Shown one piece after another: positions 1-8,079 of a stretch of 28,303 nt of DNA. Location of the stretch: NCBI GenBank assembly GCA_964628835.1, contig CAZVME010000042.1, forward strand, positions 1 through 28,303. The letters are read 5' to 3'. Below the pieces are notes generated by a model. It did not search any database, was not told the DNA's origin, and saw nothing but the letters and a program-made list of their open reading frames with translations. The translations under genes were made by a program, and so were the position numbers. This DNA comes from JAAGZL01 sp964628835 (GTDB taxonomy: Bacteria > Pseudomonadota > Gammaproteobacteria > Chromatiales > Chromatiaceae). Each line of letters opens with the position of its first letter. Positions within the stretch are counted from its first letter, which is position 1.

Positions 1-84
1 AGCAGTATTTTGAGAAGCTAGCAACTGTCTAGAAAACTAGGGGCTTGCCAAAATGGAATTGCTTGCAGGCTCAAAGATAAAAAT

Positions 85-906
85 TTACGCGCATTCTTTC
101 TGGGCAATAATTACTAAACTCTCAGCCAATAACTCTTCTTTAGAAAAGTATTCAACAGAACATATTTCTGTATATATTGTATCTGTGAGTAACAAACTTG
201 TCCTGTCAATAGTTCTCATTTCCCATTTAATATTTTCTTTGCCATATACATCTCTAAACCAATCTAAATACTCAAAATAGCGGTACTTATTAATATGTGT
301 GTTACTTGGGACCTTTGCGTATAGATGCTCCCATGGGGAGTATTGTTGCCAGTCTAATGTATGCGCCCCACCTAATGAAGTGTACAGGTCAATAATATGG
401 TATGTCCTACCACCGGGCTTTAAACATCTAAACGTTTCTTGTGCAAGTTTATTAATGTCATCAATATGTTCTAAAACACATCTTGAGAAGATAAAATCAA
501 AATAATTATTATCAAACTCTAATTTTGTTGCGTCCATGGCGATTACTTTATTATTTTGCAAGCCGCCATTGTTTAGCTTTTTCAGGTGAAAACGAAATAA
601 AGGATCAAAAAAAATCATTCTGACACTTGTTTTTAAATATTTCCAAAGTCCTTCTTGAATAGTCCCTAAATATTTATCGATGCCAAATATTTTATTTGAA
701 CTGTCTATTAAGGAGACAAGCCCTCCTCTGCTATTTGCTCCAATCTCCAAAATAGTTTTATTCTTTAAATTAAATTGCTTATCCATATCAACATATGTTT
801 TGAATAATAGTGAAGCCTGTTGTTGTGCGCCCCGTATACTATTATTAATTAAGCGTAATGTTTCTTGTAATTTAGACATACTTGACTTTGTGTATTCTGA
901 TTTCAT
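85..906 (-). CDS. Class I SAM-dependent methyltransferase of the polysaccharide locus
   Basis: This 273-residue protein has the order of a Methyltransf_11-type enzyme. Motif I is LEIGANSRGG at residues 53-62. The acidic ribose-binding segment ends in GIDKY (75-79). Motif IV is DFIFSRCVLEHIDD at 137-150, and the post-motif turn CLKPGG is at 161-166. It probably methylates a sugar or glycolipid intermediate made by the upstream operon genes, but the acceptor cannot be read from sequence. The ATG at 906 is preceded by AGGGA six bases away, which supports the start. The gene is AT-rich compared with the rest of the window, as are the two glycosyltransferase genes upstream, which suggests acquisition by transfer. 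It is the last complete gene of the operon in the window; the operon may continue past base 1. Confidence 0.88.
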   Translation of the reverse strand: MKSEYTKSSMSKLQETLRLINNSIRGAQQQASLLFKTYVDMDKQFNLKNKTILEIGANSRGGLVSLIDSSNKIFGIDKYLGTIQEGLWKYLKTSVRMIFFDPLFRFHLKKLNNGGLQNNKVIAMDATKLEFDNNYFDFIFSRCVLEHIDDINKLAQETFRCLKPGGRTYHIIDLYTSLGGAHTLDWQQYSPWEHLYAKVPSNTHINKYRYFEYLDWFRDVYGKENIKWEMRTIDRTSLLLTDTIYTEICSVEYFSKEELLAESLVIIAQKECA

Positions 907-976
907 ATTAAATCCCTATAATTATGATTGCGTTTAGAAAATGGAATTGAATTCATTTATCCAGAAACAGGCTAAA

Positions 977-1429
977 CTACGATGAAATAAATGAAGCAAT
1001 TTCCTCTGCCTTAAAGAAATGATTTTTTTCAAATAAGGTTGGTTGAAAAATGTCTGCTGATTGCAAAACTGCTGGCAATTCTTCTAAATTCCAAACAATC
1101 AATGCGTACTTATTCTCTTCAAGGAATTTTGCAATATCACTTTGATGCTTATCCACCCGTTCTAAATTAGGCACTACAATAACTATTTTACGCAGCTCCA
1201 ATAATTTGTAGATTGACCCAGCACCTGCGTGAGTAATGATAATATCCGATCGATCATAATAATCATCAATAGCATCTCCAAACTCAAAACACTCTCCATG
1301 TAATGGTTTGTAGGCACTGCCAGCAGTTTGAAAGGTAAATTTGTGCTCAGTAAGTTCAGCTGCACATTTATCTGCGGCCTCAACCAATGAATTAAAATGA
1401 GTGGTGCCTACAGTTATAAATATGTTCAT
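977..1429 (-). CDS. Alg13/PssE-like glycosyltransferase catalytic subunit (GT28 C-terminal domain)
   Basis: This 150-residue protein is a stand-alone GT28 C-terminal domain, the size and layout of PssE, Cps14G and Alg13. It has the N-terminal VGTT turn (residues 7-10), the nucleotide-sugar loop SDIIITHAGAGS (61-72) and the PNLERVDKHQ segment (87-96), where the HQ pair is typical of the family. In known systems this subunit binds the UDP-sugar and needs an Alg14/PssD partner to reach the lipid-linked acceptor at the membrane. The partner is directly upstream, and the two genes overlap by the four bases ATGA (1426-1429), so translation is probably coupled. The donor sugar is unknown; UDP-GlcNAc, UDP-glucuronate or a product of the tviB/tviC pair are all possible. 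Confidence 0.9.
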   Translation of the reverse strand: MNIFITVGTTHFNSLVEAADKCAAELTEHKFTFQTAGSAYKPLHGECFEFGDAIDDYYDRSDIIITHAGAGSIYKLLELRKIVIVVPNLERVDKHQSDIAKFLEENKYALIVWNLEELPAVLQSADIFQPTLFEKNHFFKAEEIASFISS

Positions 1430-1929
1430 AATAAACCTGAATATATCCCTTTTGGATATAGCTCAAGTAGTGATCTATGTTGGACATAAAATTTATCAGC
1501 TACTCGATACATTAATCTGCCTGTTAATGATGTCGTTTTAAATCTTGACCAGGTTTCAATATGAATGACTTTTGCTCCACGTAGCTTGAAATAAATGCCC
1601 GCAACCAAGCTTATACCTGGTCCAGTAGAAATAACAGCTTTAACAGTTTCTTCCTTTGAAACTTGAGCAATAACGCGAATAATCTTAAAGATTGAATTAT
1701 GAATAATGGTGTCAATGTGGCTGTGTTTTGATCTTAACTCGTCTACTTTATAGTGCTGGTGTGACCAAGCTGGTTTTTTTTTAACATCACTTAGGGTGGC
1801 TATTTTATACCCTCCCAACAAAGGGATTATAATATTTGCTAAACGATTCGCCTGCGCGCTGTGCCCGCCCTCGCCAAAACAAAAAACTATTGTGTTCTGA
1901 TTGTGTTTGTTCATTTGATCATCGACCAT
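1426..1929 (-). CDS. Alg14/PssD-like membrane partner of split glycosyltransferase
   Basis: This is the acceptor-side half of a split glycosyltransferase (PssD, CpsF, Alg14 type). Visible motifs are the glycine-rich GEGGHSAQ near residues 19-26, VISTGPGIS near 99-107, and the C-terminal block from HIETWSRF (123-130) to YPKGIYSGLL (158-167), which is highly typical of PssD. The open frame extends to a TTG at 1938, but the ATG at 1929 is preferred because GAGA lies just upstream; another ATG is at 1914. With the 1929 start the protein has 167 residues, about the family size. Its stop overlaps the start of the Alg13-like gene by four bases, so the two probably form one enzyme that adds a sugar to a lipid-linked glycan on the cytoplasmic face. 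Confidence 0.88.
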   Translation of the reverse strand: MVDDQMNKHNQNTIVFCFGEGGHSAQANRLANIIIPLLGGYKIATLSDVKKKPAWSHQHYKVDELRSKHSHIDTIIHNSIFKIIRVIAQVSKEETVKAVISTGPGISLVAGIYFKLRGAKVIHIETWSRFKTTSLTGRLMYRVADKFYVQHRSLLELYPKGIYSGLL

Positions 1930-2058
1930 TGATCTCAAGATAAAGCTTAGAAACCTTCCAAAGTATTGTTGACCTCAAGCAAGGGTTGCTTTGGTCCGCA
2001 TCAAGACTTGTACCATCTGTGCTCACAAGAGCATGGCACACAACTGCTTAACTGTAGG

Positions 2059-3015
2059 TTATGGCCCATTAGTAAGATACCACTCGTATGTGGATGTTAA
2101 CCCATCTTCTAATGATACTGTATGCTTCCAACCCAGCGCTTGAAGGCGTGAAACATCCATCAGCTTTCTTGGCGTTCCATCAGGTCTGGATGCGTCAAAC
2201 ACCAGTTCTCCCCTAAATCCGACTACACGCCTCATGGTCTCTGCCATCTCTCGTATAGTGCAATCAACACCAGTACCAACATTGATATGGGAAAGCATCG
2301 GTTGGGTATTTTCCTGATACGTTTTCTGATTAAGTTCCAGAACATGTATAGAGGCAGCGGCCATATCATCCACATGCAGAAATTCTCGCTTCGGATTGCC
2401 ACTACCCCACACTACAACTTTTTTATCTCCTTTGACCTTGGCCTCGTGAAAGCGTCGTATTAGGGCTGGTATCACATGGGAGTTCTCTGGGTGAAAATTG
2501 TCACCAGGGCCATACAGGTTGGTTGGCATAACAGAACGGTAGTCGGTTCCATATTGGCGATTATAAGATTCGCACAGTTTGATTCCTGCAATCTTGGCCA
2601 GCGCGTAGGGCTCGTTAGTGGGCTCAAGAACCCCGGTGAGCAGAGCATCCTCTCTCATTGGTTGTTCTACTGCCTTGGGGTAGATGCATGAGCTGCCTAG
2701 AAACAGCAACTGGCTAATATCATTGCGATATGCTGCATCTATGACATTAGCCTCTATCAAAAGATTTTGATAGATAAATTCGGCGGGATAGGTGTTGTTT
2801 GCGTGGATGCCACCAACCTTTGCCGCGGCAAGGATTACATGCTCGGGTTTCTCACCTGCAAAGAATGTACGGACCTGGTCTTGGTTGGTTAGATCAAGCT
2901 CGTCACGTGTTCTGGTGATAAGGTTGGTAAAACCTCTATGCTCAAGCTGTCGCACGATGGCTGAGCCAACAAGGCCACGGTGTCCGGCTATGTAGATTTT
3001 ACTGTTTTTATCCAT
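2059..3015 (-). CDS. fcl: GDP-L-fucose synthase
   Basis: The 318-residue product is an extended short-chain dehydrogenase/reductase that epimerises and reduces GDP-4-keto-6-deoxymannose to GDP-L-fucose with NADPH. The Rossmann loop is GHRGLVG at 11-17. The catalytic set known from the E. coli enzyme is complete and shifted by one residue: Ser108 and Cys110 in GSSCIYP, Tyr137 and Lys141 in PYALAK, and His180 in the NFHPENSH segment. Length matches the family (about 320). The substrate is supplied by gmd directly upstream, with a 139-bp gap that contains a REP palindrome. No strong ribosome binding site is seen before the ATG. Confidence 0.97.
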   Translation of the reverse strand: MDKNSKIYIAGHRGLVGSAIVRQLEHRGFTNLITRTRDELDLTNQDQVRTFFAGEKPEHVILAAAKVGGIHANNTYPAEFIYQNLLIEANVIDAAYRNDISQLLFLGSSCIYPKAVEQPMREDALLTGVLEPTNEPYALAKIAGIKLCESYNRQYGTDYRSVMPTNLYGPGDNFHPENSHVIPALIRRFHEAKVKGDKKVVVWGSGNPKREFLHVDDMAAASIHVLELNQKTYQENTQPMLSHINVGTGVDCTIREMAETMRRVVGFRGELVFDASRPDGTPRKLMDVSRLQALGWKHTVSLEDGLTSTYEWYLTNGP

Positions 3016-3092
3016 GACTATTTTGATTTAATCCATAAACTATATCTATTGTCATTTGGCGAGTGTTAGTCGGCAGTGACGTGTTGAATTCT

Positions 3093-3120
3093 CTGGGTCC
3101 CGGCCTGCGCCGGGATGACA
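3093..3120. repeat. REP-type palindrome between gmd and fcl
   Basis: A GC-rich imperfect palindrome, with GTCCCGGC and GCCGGGAT arms around TGC, starts with CTGGGT and ends in ATGACA. It has the general form of REP units widespread in proteobacteria. A related unit is at 7193-7219. It could fold in the gmd-fcl mRNA. Confidence 0.6.
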
Positions 3121-3154
3121 GGTTGTGTGTGGCGCCTTGTTGGGGGGCGTAACA

Positions 3155-4249
3155 TCATTCATTGTAGTCATAGGCCTTATAGCCATGTTGCTTGATCAAC
3201 TCATCACGTTTGGCATGTTGAAGATCTGACTCCATCATTTCGTGGACCATCTCTTCAAAGGTAATCTTTGGCACCCAGCCCAGTTTCTCTTTGGCCTTTG
3301 TTGGGTCGCCCAATAGAGTCTCAACTTCAGTTGGCCTGAAGTAACGTGAGTCCACCGCAACTATGCACTGGCCTGTTTCGGTGTCGTAGCCTTTTTCATC
3401 TACACCTTTGCCTTCCCAACGTATCTTCTTACCAAGGTGGTTATAGGCGGCATCGCAAAAATCTCGTACTGAGTACTGTATTCCTGTGGCTATACAGAAA
3501 TCTTCTGGCTTCTCCTGCTGCAACATTAGCCACTGCATCTCTACATAGTCCTTGGCGTGGCCCCAGTCACGCTTGGCATCCATATTACCCAGGTAAAGGC
3601 AGTCCTGTAGCCCCAGGCTGATGCGTGATAGTGCGCGGGTGATTTTCCTGGTTACAAAGGTTTCACCTCTGACCGGTGATTCATGGTTGAACAGGATTCC
3701 GTTACAGGCATACATGCCATAGGCTTCACGATAGTTTACCGTTATCCAATAGGCATAGAGTTTTGCCGCCGCGTAAGGGGACCTGGGGTAAAAAGGGGTG
3801 GTCTCCTTTTGTGGGATCTCCTGAACCTCTCCAAAAAGTTCTGATGTTGATGCCTGGTAGAAACGTGTTTTCTTCTCTAGTTCGGATATGCGGATTGCAT
3901 CCAGTATGCGCAGTGCACCTAAACCCACGGTATCAGCAGTGTACTCTGGGGTTTCAAAGGATACTGCAACATGGCTCTGCGCTCCCAAGTTGTAGATCTC
4001 ATCCGGCGTTATTTGTTGGATTATCCGTACCAGACTCATGGAGTCTGCCAAGTCACCATAGTGGAGGATGAACTTACGGTCAGTTTCATGTGGATCTTGA
4101 TACAGGTGATCAATGCGATCAGTGTTGAAGGAGGAAGAGCGGCGCTTTATACCGTGCACCTCATAACCTTTATCCAGCAGGAATTCAGCAAGATAGGCAC
4201 CATCCTGCCCGGTAATACCTGTTATTAATGCGACTTTATTTTCTGGCAT
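3155..4249 (-). CDS. gmd: GDP-mannose 4,6-dehydratase
   Basis: The 364-residue product converts GDP-D-mannose to GDP-4-keto-6-deoxy-D-mannose, the first step towards GDP-L-fucose. It has the NADP-binding loop TGITGQDG (10-17), LHYGDLADS (62-70), the catalytic STSELFGE region (134-141, with the Ser/Thr pair and Glu137) and Tyr159/Lys163 in SPYAAAK. The NHESPVRGETFVTRKI block downstream is a strong signature of Gmd. Length is normal for the bacterial enzyme (about 370). It lies upstream of fcl in the same direction, and together they form a complete GDP-fucose pathway from GDP-mannose. No GDP-mannose-making gene is in the window. Confidence 0.98.
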   Translation of the reverse strand: MPENKVALITGITGQDGAYLAEFLLDKGYEVHGIKRRSSSFNTDRIDHLYQDPHETDRKFILHYGDLADSMSLVRIIQQITPDEIYNLGAQSHVAVSFETPEYTADTVGLGALRILDAIRISELEKKTRFYQASTSELFGEVQEIPQKETTPFYPRSPYAAAKLYAYWITVNYREAYGMYACNGILFNHESPVRGETFVTRKITRALSRISLGLQDCLYLGNMDAKRDWGHAKDYVEMQWLMLQQEKPEDFCIATGIQYSVRDFCDAAYNHLGKKIRWEGKGVDEKGYDTETGQCIVAVDSRYFRPTEVETLLGDPTKAKEKLGWVPKITFEEMVHEMMESDLQHAKRDELIKQHGYKAYDYNE

Positions 4250-4453
4250 GCTAGATATCCGTGTTGATATTTGAAGCGGTTTTCACCGCACTTCTCATTT
4301 CTTAATGATGTGTACATCTTGTTGGCCTTATCTTCTTAATCTCTGTCTACCTCTAATCTCGAAGAATTTGCACACTGCTCTTGTTTGGTACTTTAACAAA
4401 CGACATCTACAACAGCATGCAACATATTTCATTTGTTTAGAGCTATCTGCTTT

Positions 4454-5545
4454 TTAAGATTTCAAGCTATTAACATACCAATCCATAGCCTCTTCTAAAC
4501 CCTCACCAATCAGATGACTAGGTTCATACCCCAGCAACTCCTTTGCTTTGGTAATATCAGCCAGGGAGTGGCGCACGTCTCCAGCACGAAAATCTCTGTA
4601 GGTGGGGGTTTGTTTCGTCAAACCATCTACTCTATGTATCAATAACTCTTCTATCATTTCATATAACTGATTCAGGCTGGTTCGATCATTGAGTGCTACA
4701 TTATAGATCTGATCTGTTGCTTCACTATTATCTGTCATCGCTGCCAATAAATTCATCTGCACCGTGTTTGCGATGTAACAGAAGTCTCGGCTTGTCTCTC
4801 CGTCTCCGTTAATGAACACCTCTTCACCTTCCAAAATACTGGCCACCCACTTGGGTATTACGGCGGCATAGGCACCGTTTGGGTCCTGGCGTTTACCAAA
4901 GATGTTAAAATAGCGCAGGCCGATGGTCTTGAAGCCGTAGGTGCGCGCAAAGACAGTTGCGTAGAGTTCATTTACCACCTTTGTTACTGCATATGGACTG
5001 AGTGGGTTGCCGATTTCATCTTCTACCTTTGGCAGATCAGGGTGGTCTCCATAGGTGGAACTGGAGGCTGCGTACACAAAGCGTTTTACCTTTGCATCCC
5101 TGGCGGCAACCAGCATGTTTAGGAAGCCATCGATATTGGCGCCATTGGTGCGAATGGGATCTTCGATGGATCTTGGTACTGAGCCTAGTGCTGCTTGGTG
5201 GAGGACAAAATCTACTCCGGTGCAGGCTTTGGCGCAGGTTCCCAAGTCTTTGATGTTGCCTTCCACGAAGGTGAAGTTTTCGGTGATTGGGTGGTTGTCT
5301 TTGGGGGTATTGCCGGGAATGCTGTGCTTATCCCGGCCTACGGATAGTGCCGTTGCAGCATCTTGTATAGCCTGGTCTATGTTATGTTGGTAACCGGTTT
5401 CGAAGTTATCCAGACCGACCACCTTCTGGTTCAGTATCAGGAGATTTTCCAGCAGGTTTGAGCCGATAAAACCTGCAACGCCGGTGACGAGCCAGGTGTA
5501 TTGGTTTGATCTCAGGTGTTCTTGTAGTTCTTGGTATTTTGCCAT
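4454..5545 (-). CDS. tviC: UDP-N-acetylhexosamine 4-epimerase (WbpP/TviC type) with an in-frame REP insert
   Basis: This extended-SDR epimerase interconverts UDP-GlcNAc and UDP-GalNAc, or the corresponding uronic acids. It has TGVAGFIG (21-28), HQAALGSVPRS (116-126), SSSTYGD (161-167), the Tyr185/Lys189 pair in SPYAVTK, and RYFNIFGKRQDPNGAYAAV, all characteristic of WbpP. At 363 residues it is about 20 longer than WbpP (341). The excess lies around residues 68-79 (SVGRDKHSIPGN), which is exactly where the DNA carries a RAYT-family REP palindrome (5311-5343). The stop of the upstream dehydrogenase and this start share one base (TAATG). A degenerate copy of its first ~55 codons is at 7248-7412. 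The insert falls between the Rossmann loop and the next conserved strand, so activity may survive. Confidence 0.95.
   Translation of the reverse strand: MAKYQELQEHLRSNQYTWLVTGVAGFIGSNLLENLLILNQKVVGLDNFETGYQHNIDQAIQDAATALSVGRDKHSIPGNTPKDNHPITENFTFVEGNIKDLGTCAKACTGVDFVLHQAALGSVPRSIEDPIRTNGANIDGFLNMLVAARDAKVKRFVYAASSSTYGDHPDLPKVEDEIGNPLSPYAVTKVVNELYATVFARTYGFKTIGLRYFNIFGKRQDPNGAYAAVIPKWVASILEGEEVFINGDGETSRDFCYIANTVQMNLLAAMTDNSEATDQIYNVALNDRTSLNQLYEMIEELLIHRVDGLTKQTPTYRDFRAGDVRHSLADITKAKELLGYEPSHLIGEGLEEAMDWYVNSLKS
5311..5343. repeat. RAYT-family REP unit inside the epimerase coding sequence
   Basis: The 33 bases match the REP arm at 23634-23666 except for about three positions: TGCCGGGAA, then GCTG.GCTTATCCCGG, then CCTAC. 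The unit is read in frame by the epimerase as residues 68-79. Confidence 0.85.
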
Positions 5546-6840
5546 TATAATCTTCCATCTACTTCGTCTGCGGGCAACAGATATTTAATGTCATAGAGGA
5601 CATGATTCTTTCGCCCTAGTTGCCTGAACTGCTCTACATTCATCTCTTTGAATTTGGTGTGAGCAACAGCCAGAATAATAGCGTCATATACCCCTTCTTT
5701 TAATGAGTCAATTGGTGTTATGCCATATTCGTGCTGCGCCTCATCTTTGTCTACCCATGGATCGTATACATCAACATTACAATTAAAGCTCTGGAATTCG
5801 TTGATCAAATCGACAACTCTGGTATTTCTCAGATCGGGGCAGTTTTCCTTGAAGCTAAGTCCCATAATTAGGATATTGGCATCGACAACATGGACACGCT
5901 TTTTGGTCATCAGCTTGGCCACTTGATCTGCAATATAACTACCCATATTGTCATTCAGACGGCGTCCGGCAAGTATCATCTCCGGGTGATACCCAACCTC
6001 AGTTGCTTTGTGTGTGAGATAGTATGGATCAACCCCAATGCAGTGACCACCGACAAGGCCGGGTCGGAATGGAAGAAAGTTCCATTTTGTCCCTGCAGCC
6101 TTGAGTACTTCCTCTGTATCAATATCAAGCCTGTTGAAGATTAGTGCTAGCTCGTTGATCAGGGCTATGTTGACGTCTCTCTGAGTATTCTCGATAACCT
6201 TTGCTGCTTCTGCTACTTTGATGCTGCTGGCCTTATGGGTACCGGCAGTGATGATTGTTTGGTAAAGATCATCAACCTTGTCTGCAATCTCTGGTGTAGA
6301 GCCGGAGGTGATCTTTTTGATTGTGGTGATGCGGTGATTTTTGTCGCCAGGATTAATTCTCTCTGGGCTGTAACCGCAGTAGAACCCTTTAGATTGTAGT
6401 TGGTGGTTGTCGGTATGGAGATATGTGAGGCCAGACTGTTTCTCAAGGATGGGTACACATACCTCTTCTGTTGCGCCAGGATATACAGTGGATTCGTAAA
6501 TGACGATATCACCATCATTCAGTAGCTTGCCTACAGTTTCGCTGGATCTGATCAGTGGAGTAAGATCAGGGCGTTTATATTCATCAATGGGCGTGGGAAC
6601 GGTGATAATATAGATATTGCAATCACGGATATCTTCCAGGTCCGTGGTATAGCCCAGTTTTACAGCCTGCTTCAACTCCTCTGGTTCTACCTCGTGAGTA
6701 CGATCCCTGCCATCTTTGAGTTCTTGAATACGGGATTGATTAATGTCGAAACCAATGGTTTCTATCTCCTTGCCGAATTCCACCGCTAGAGGCAGGCCCA
6801 CGTAACCCAAGCCAATTAGGGCTATTTTTAGATTATTCAT
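5545..6840 (-). CDS. tviB: UDP-N-acetylhexosamine 6-dehydrogenase (TviB/WbpO type)
   Basis: The 431-residue protein is a UDP-sugar dehydrogenase of the TviB/WbpO group. It oxidises C6 of UDP-GlcNAc or UDP-GalNAc to the uronic acid with two NAD+. It shows the N-terminal Rossmann motif IGLGYVGLPLA (9-19), CGYSPERINPGDKNH (155-169), the linker block KVIENTQRDVNIAL (214-227) and the catalytic cysteine Cys267 in GGHCIGVDPYYL. The KWNFLPFRPGLVGGHCIGVDP run distinguishes it from UDP-glucose dehydrogenases. It is first in the minus-strand operon and overlaps the epimerase by one base, so the pair should make UDP-GalNAcA (the Vi-antigen-type precursor). A weak GGAAG lies upstream of the ATG. Confidence 0.95.
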   Translation of the reverse strand: MNNLKIALIGLGYVGLPLAVEFGKEIETIGFDINQSRIQELKDGRDRTHEVEPEELKQAVKLGYTTDLEDIRDCNIYIITVPTPIDEYKRPDLTPLIRSSETVGKLLNDGDIVIYESTVYPGATEEVCVPILEKQSGLTYLHTDNHQLQSKGFYCGYSPERINPGDKNHRITTIKKITSGSTPEIADKVDDLYQTIITAGTHKASSIKVAEAAKVIENTQRDVNIALINELALIFNRLDIDTEEVLKAAGTKWNFLPFRPGLVGGHCIGVDPYYLTHKATEVGYHPEMILAGRRLNDNMGSYIADQVAKLMTKKRVHVVDANILIMGLSFKENCPDLRNTRVVDLINEFQSFNCNVDVYDPWVDKDEAQHEYGITPIDSLKEGVYDAIILAVAHTKFKEMNVEQFRQLGRKNHVLYDIKYLLPADEVDGRL

Positions 6841-6897
6841 TTGTTATTCACAACTTCCACTGTTTAAGTGTGGTGCATGCCAGAAATGTGCCCGCCC

Positions 6898-6912
6898 GTT
6901 TGCTAAGCAAAC
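6898..6912. promoter_or_regulatory. Perfect 15-bp dyad upstream of the tviB-led operon
   Basis: GTTTGCT-A-AGCAAAC is a perfect inverted repeat 58 bp upstream of the tviB start, in the likely promoter region of the polysaccharide operon. It could be an operator or a small mRNA hairpin. No convincing -35/-10 pair was found nearby on the minus strand. Confidence 0.25.
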
Positions 6913-7158
6913 ATGGGTTTCCATCGGCACTGTCCATATCGCCATATATTGAGTGCATTATCTGTTGATATTCCAGTTGATGCTACTAATTACTATATTA
7001 GTGGCGTGTGTAGAAATAAAGGATATTAAGACACCAGATCCCACTTAAATGCTACCTTCTCACTATCGGCAGTAGTGCCAGATTACTGTAGTGCGGTTAT
7101 TCCAGTGATCCAAAAACATCTATAATTTGGCCATACATTAACACTTGAAAATAGCTGT

Positions 7159-7219
7159 ATACCCACGTTTGTGGGTATGGTGGTTGTAATAGCTGGATTC
7201 CAGTCTGCGCTGGAATGAC
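7159..7219. repeat. Hairpin plus REP unit at the broken end of the epimerase copy
   Basis: A perfect 8-bp stem (ATACCCAC/GTGGGTAT, loop GTTT, 7159-7178) is followed by a REP palindrome at 7193-7219 that begins CTGGATTCCAG and ends CTGGAATGAC. The recognisable epimerase homology stops about 30 bp to the right of the REP, so this element marks the break of the truncated copy. Confidence 0.65.
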
Positions 7220-7247
7220 CGGAGTGGTGTGGTGTCTTGCCAGGCTT

Positions 7248-7445
7248 GTTGTTTTGGTAGCCGGTTTTTAGGTTGTCCTGGCCTATTACCCTTTGCTTCA
7301 GTATCTGGATGTTTTCTAGCAGGTTCGAGGCGATGAACCCCGTCATGCCTGTGACCATCCAAGTCTGCTGGTTTGATCTCATATGTTGTTCTGGTTCTTG
7401 GTGTTTTGTCATCACAATTATCTATCTGCTTCGCTAGTGGGGAAC
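7248..7445 (-). pseudogene. Truncated, degenerate copy of the tviB 3' end and tviC 5' end
   Basis: Reading left from an ATG at 7412, the frame gives a clear copy of the first 55 residues of the epimerase at 5545: 35 of 55 are identical by eye, including RSNQ.TW.VTG, SNLLEN.. and TGYQ.N. The third glycine of the Rossmann loop has become alanine (TGMTGFIAS), and homology ends at about 7248, after which the frame runs into a hairpin and a REP. To the right, 7416-7445 resembles the last codons of the dehydrogenase (GCGAAGCAGATAGA against GACGAAGTAGATGGA), again placed just before an ATG. It is therefore a partial duplication or a decayed second copy of the tviB-tviC junction and cannot make an enzyme. 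Confidence 0.85.
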
Positions 7446-7483
7446 GTAGCAAATGTATGGCTATATTCTTCCATAAATTGAGG

Positions 7484-7557
7484 TGGCCTTATCATATCTT
7501 TTTCCTGCCGTGTTCCCGGGGTATGTGCCGGGAACGCTCTGCTTATCCCTGCCTACA
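7484..7557. repeat. Direct repeat copy A flanking the HEPN/MNT module (with REP)
   Basis: This segment starts TGGCCTTATCATATC and ends in a RAYT-family REP arm (7526-7557, TGCCGGGAACGCTCTGCTTA). It matches 8451-8550 in the same orientation. The second copy has about 25 extra bases before the shared GGTATGTGCCGGGAACGCTC. The two copies bracket hepT-mntA. Confidence 0.75.
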
Positions 7558-7719
7558 ACTGGATTCCATCCTTTGGTCCGTAAACGGTGCATCTTCGGTC
7601 TCTGTTCCAGACTCGACTCTACCACCTCCATCCATGGAGGCGATGTAGTACTTCTACGGCCTTCGCCAGGATAACGGGTAATTTGTGCTGGCCCACAACG
7701 ATTTAATATGTAGAATTCT
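7558..7719. other. Non-coding stretch downstream of hepT
   Basis: Together with repeat A (7484-7557) and the pseudogene tail, this makes more than 300 bases without an intact gene. A perfect 7-bp inverted repeat (CCTCCAT-CC-ATGGAGG) is near 7624-7639. No convincing coding sequence or U-tract terminator is seen. Confidence 0.5.
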
Positions 7720-8079
7720 TTACAGTGAGGTAAGTACATTTGCCACCTGAATATCCAGCAGTGGTAAGTCTTTCTCAATGGTTTTCCACACCATGTCCAG
7801 ATCAACCTTGAAATAGCCATGCGCCAAGGCATTTCGCATACCGTATGCAGACCTCAATGGGAAATCAGGATGCCGGCCAGCAAATTCGGGGAAATTACGT
7901 CGGATTTTTTCCGATGCCTCACCGATGATCTCTAGATTGCGGATAACTGCATCCTGCTTTTCTTCGCTAGCTAGAAAGGCGGTGCGATCAATATCGACGA
8001 GATATTGTCGTATACGTTCTATAGCCTGTTGAATATGCTCGAGGTAGTCATGTAGAGCTTGTTTGTCCCGCTTGCTCAT
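7720..8079 (-). CDS. hepT: HepT-like HEPN-domain ribonuclease toxin (DUF86)
   Basis: This is an all-helical HEPN protein of the HepT/DUF86 family. The signature RX4HXY is present as Arg82-Asn83...His87-Gly88-Tyr89 in MRNALAHGYF, so the RNase motif is intact. In HepT-MntA systems the toxin is neutralised by MntA-mediated AMPylation of this tyrosine; that is family knowledge. The frame is open to an ATG at 8115, but the ATG at 8079 is preferred because it overlaps the mntA stop as ATGA (8076-8079), giving a 119-residue protein with coupled translation. A start at 8115 would give 131 residues. mntA lies immediately upstream. Confidence 0.93.
   Translation of the reverse strand: MSKRDKQALHDYLEHIQQAIERIRQYLVDIDRTAFLASEEKQDAVIRNLEIIGEASEKIRRNFPEFAGRHPDFPLRSAYGMRNALAHGYFKVDLDMVWKTIEKDLPLLDIQVANVLTSL

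Noticed and set aside
3093..3120. Possible rho-independent terminator between gmd and fcl
   Set aside because: The palindrome has no T run on either strand and matches the REP class; gmd and fcl are expected to be co-transcribed.
7461..7832. 123-codon minus-strand ORF overlapping hepT
   Set aside because: It lies out of frame over the well-supported hepT 3' end and runs across repeat A and its REP arm; its translation resembles no protein.
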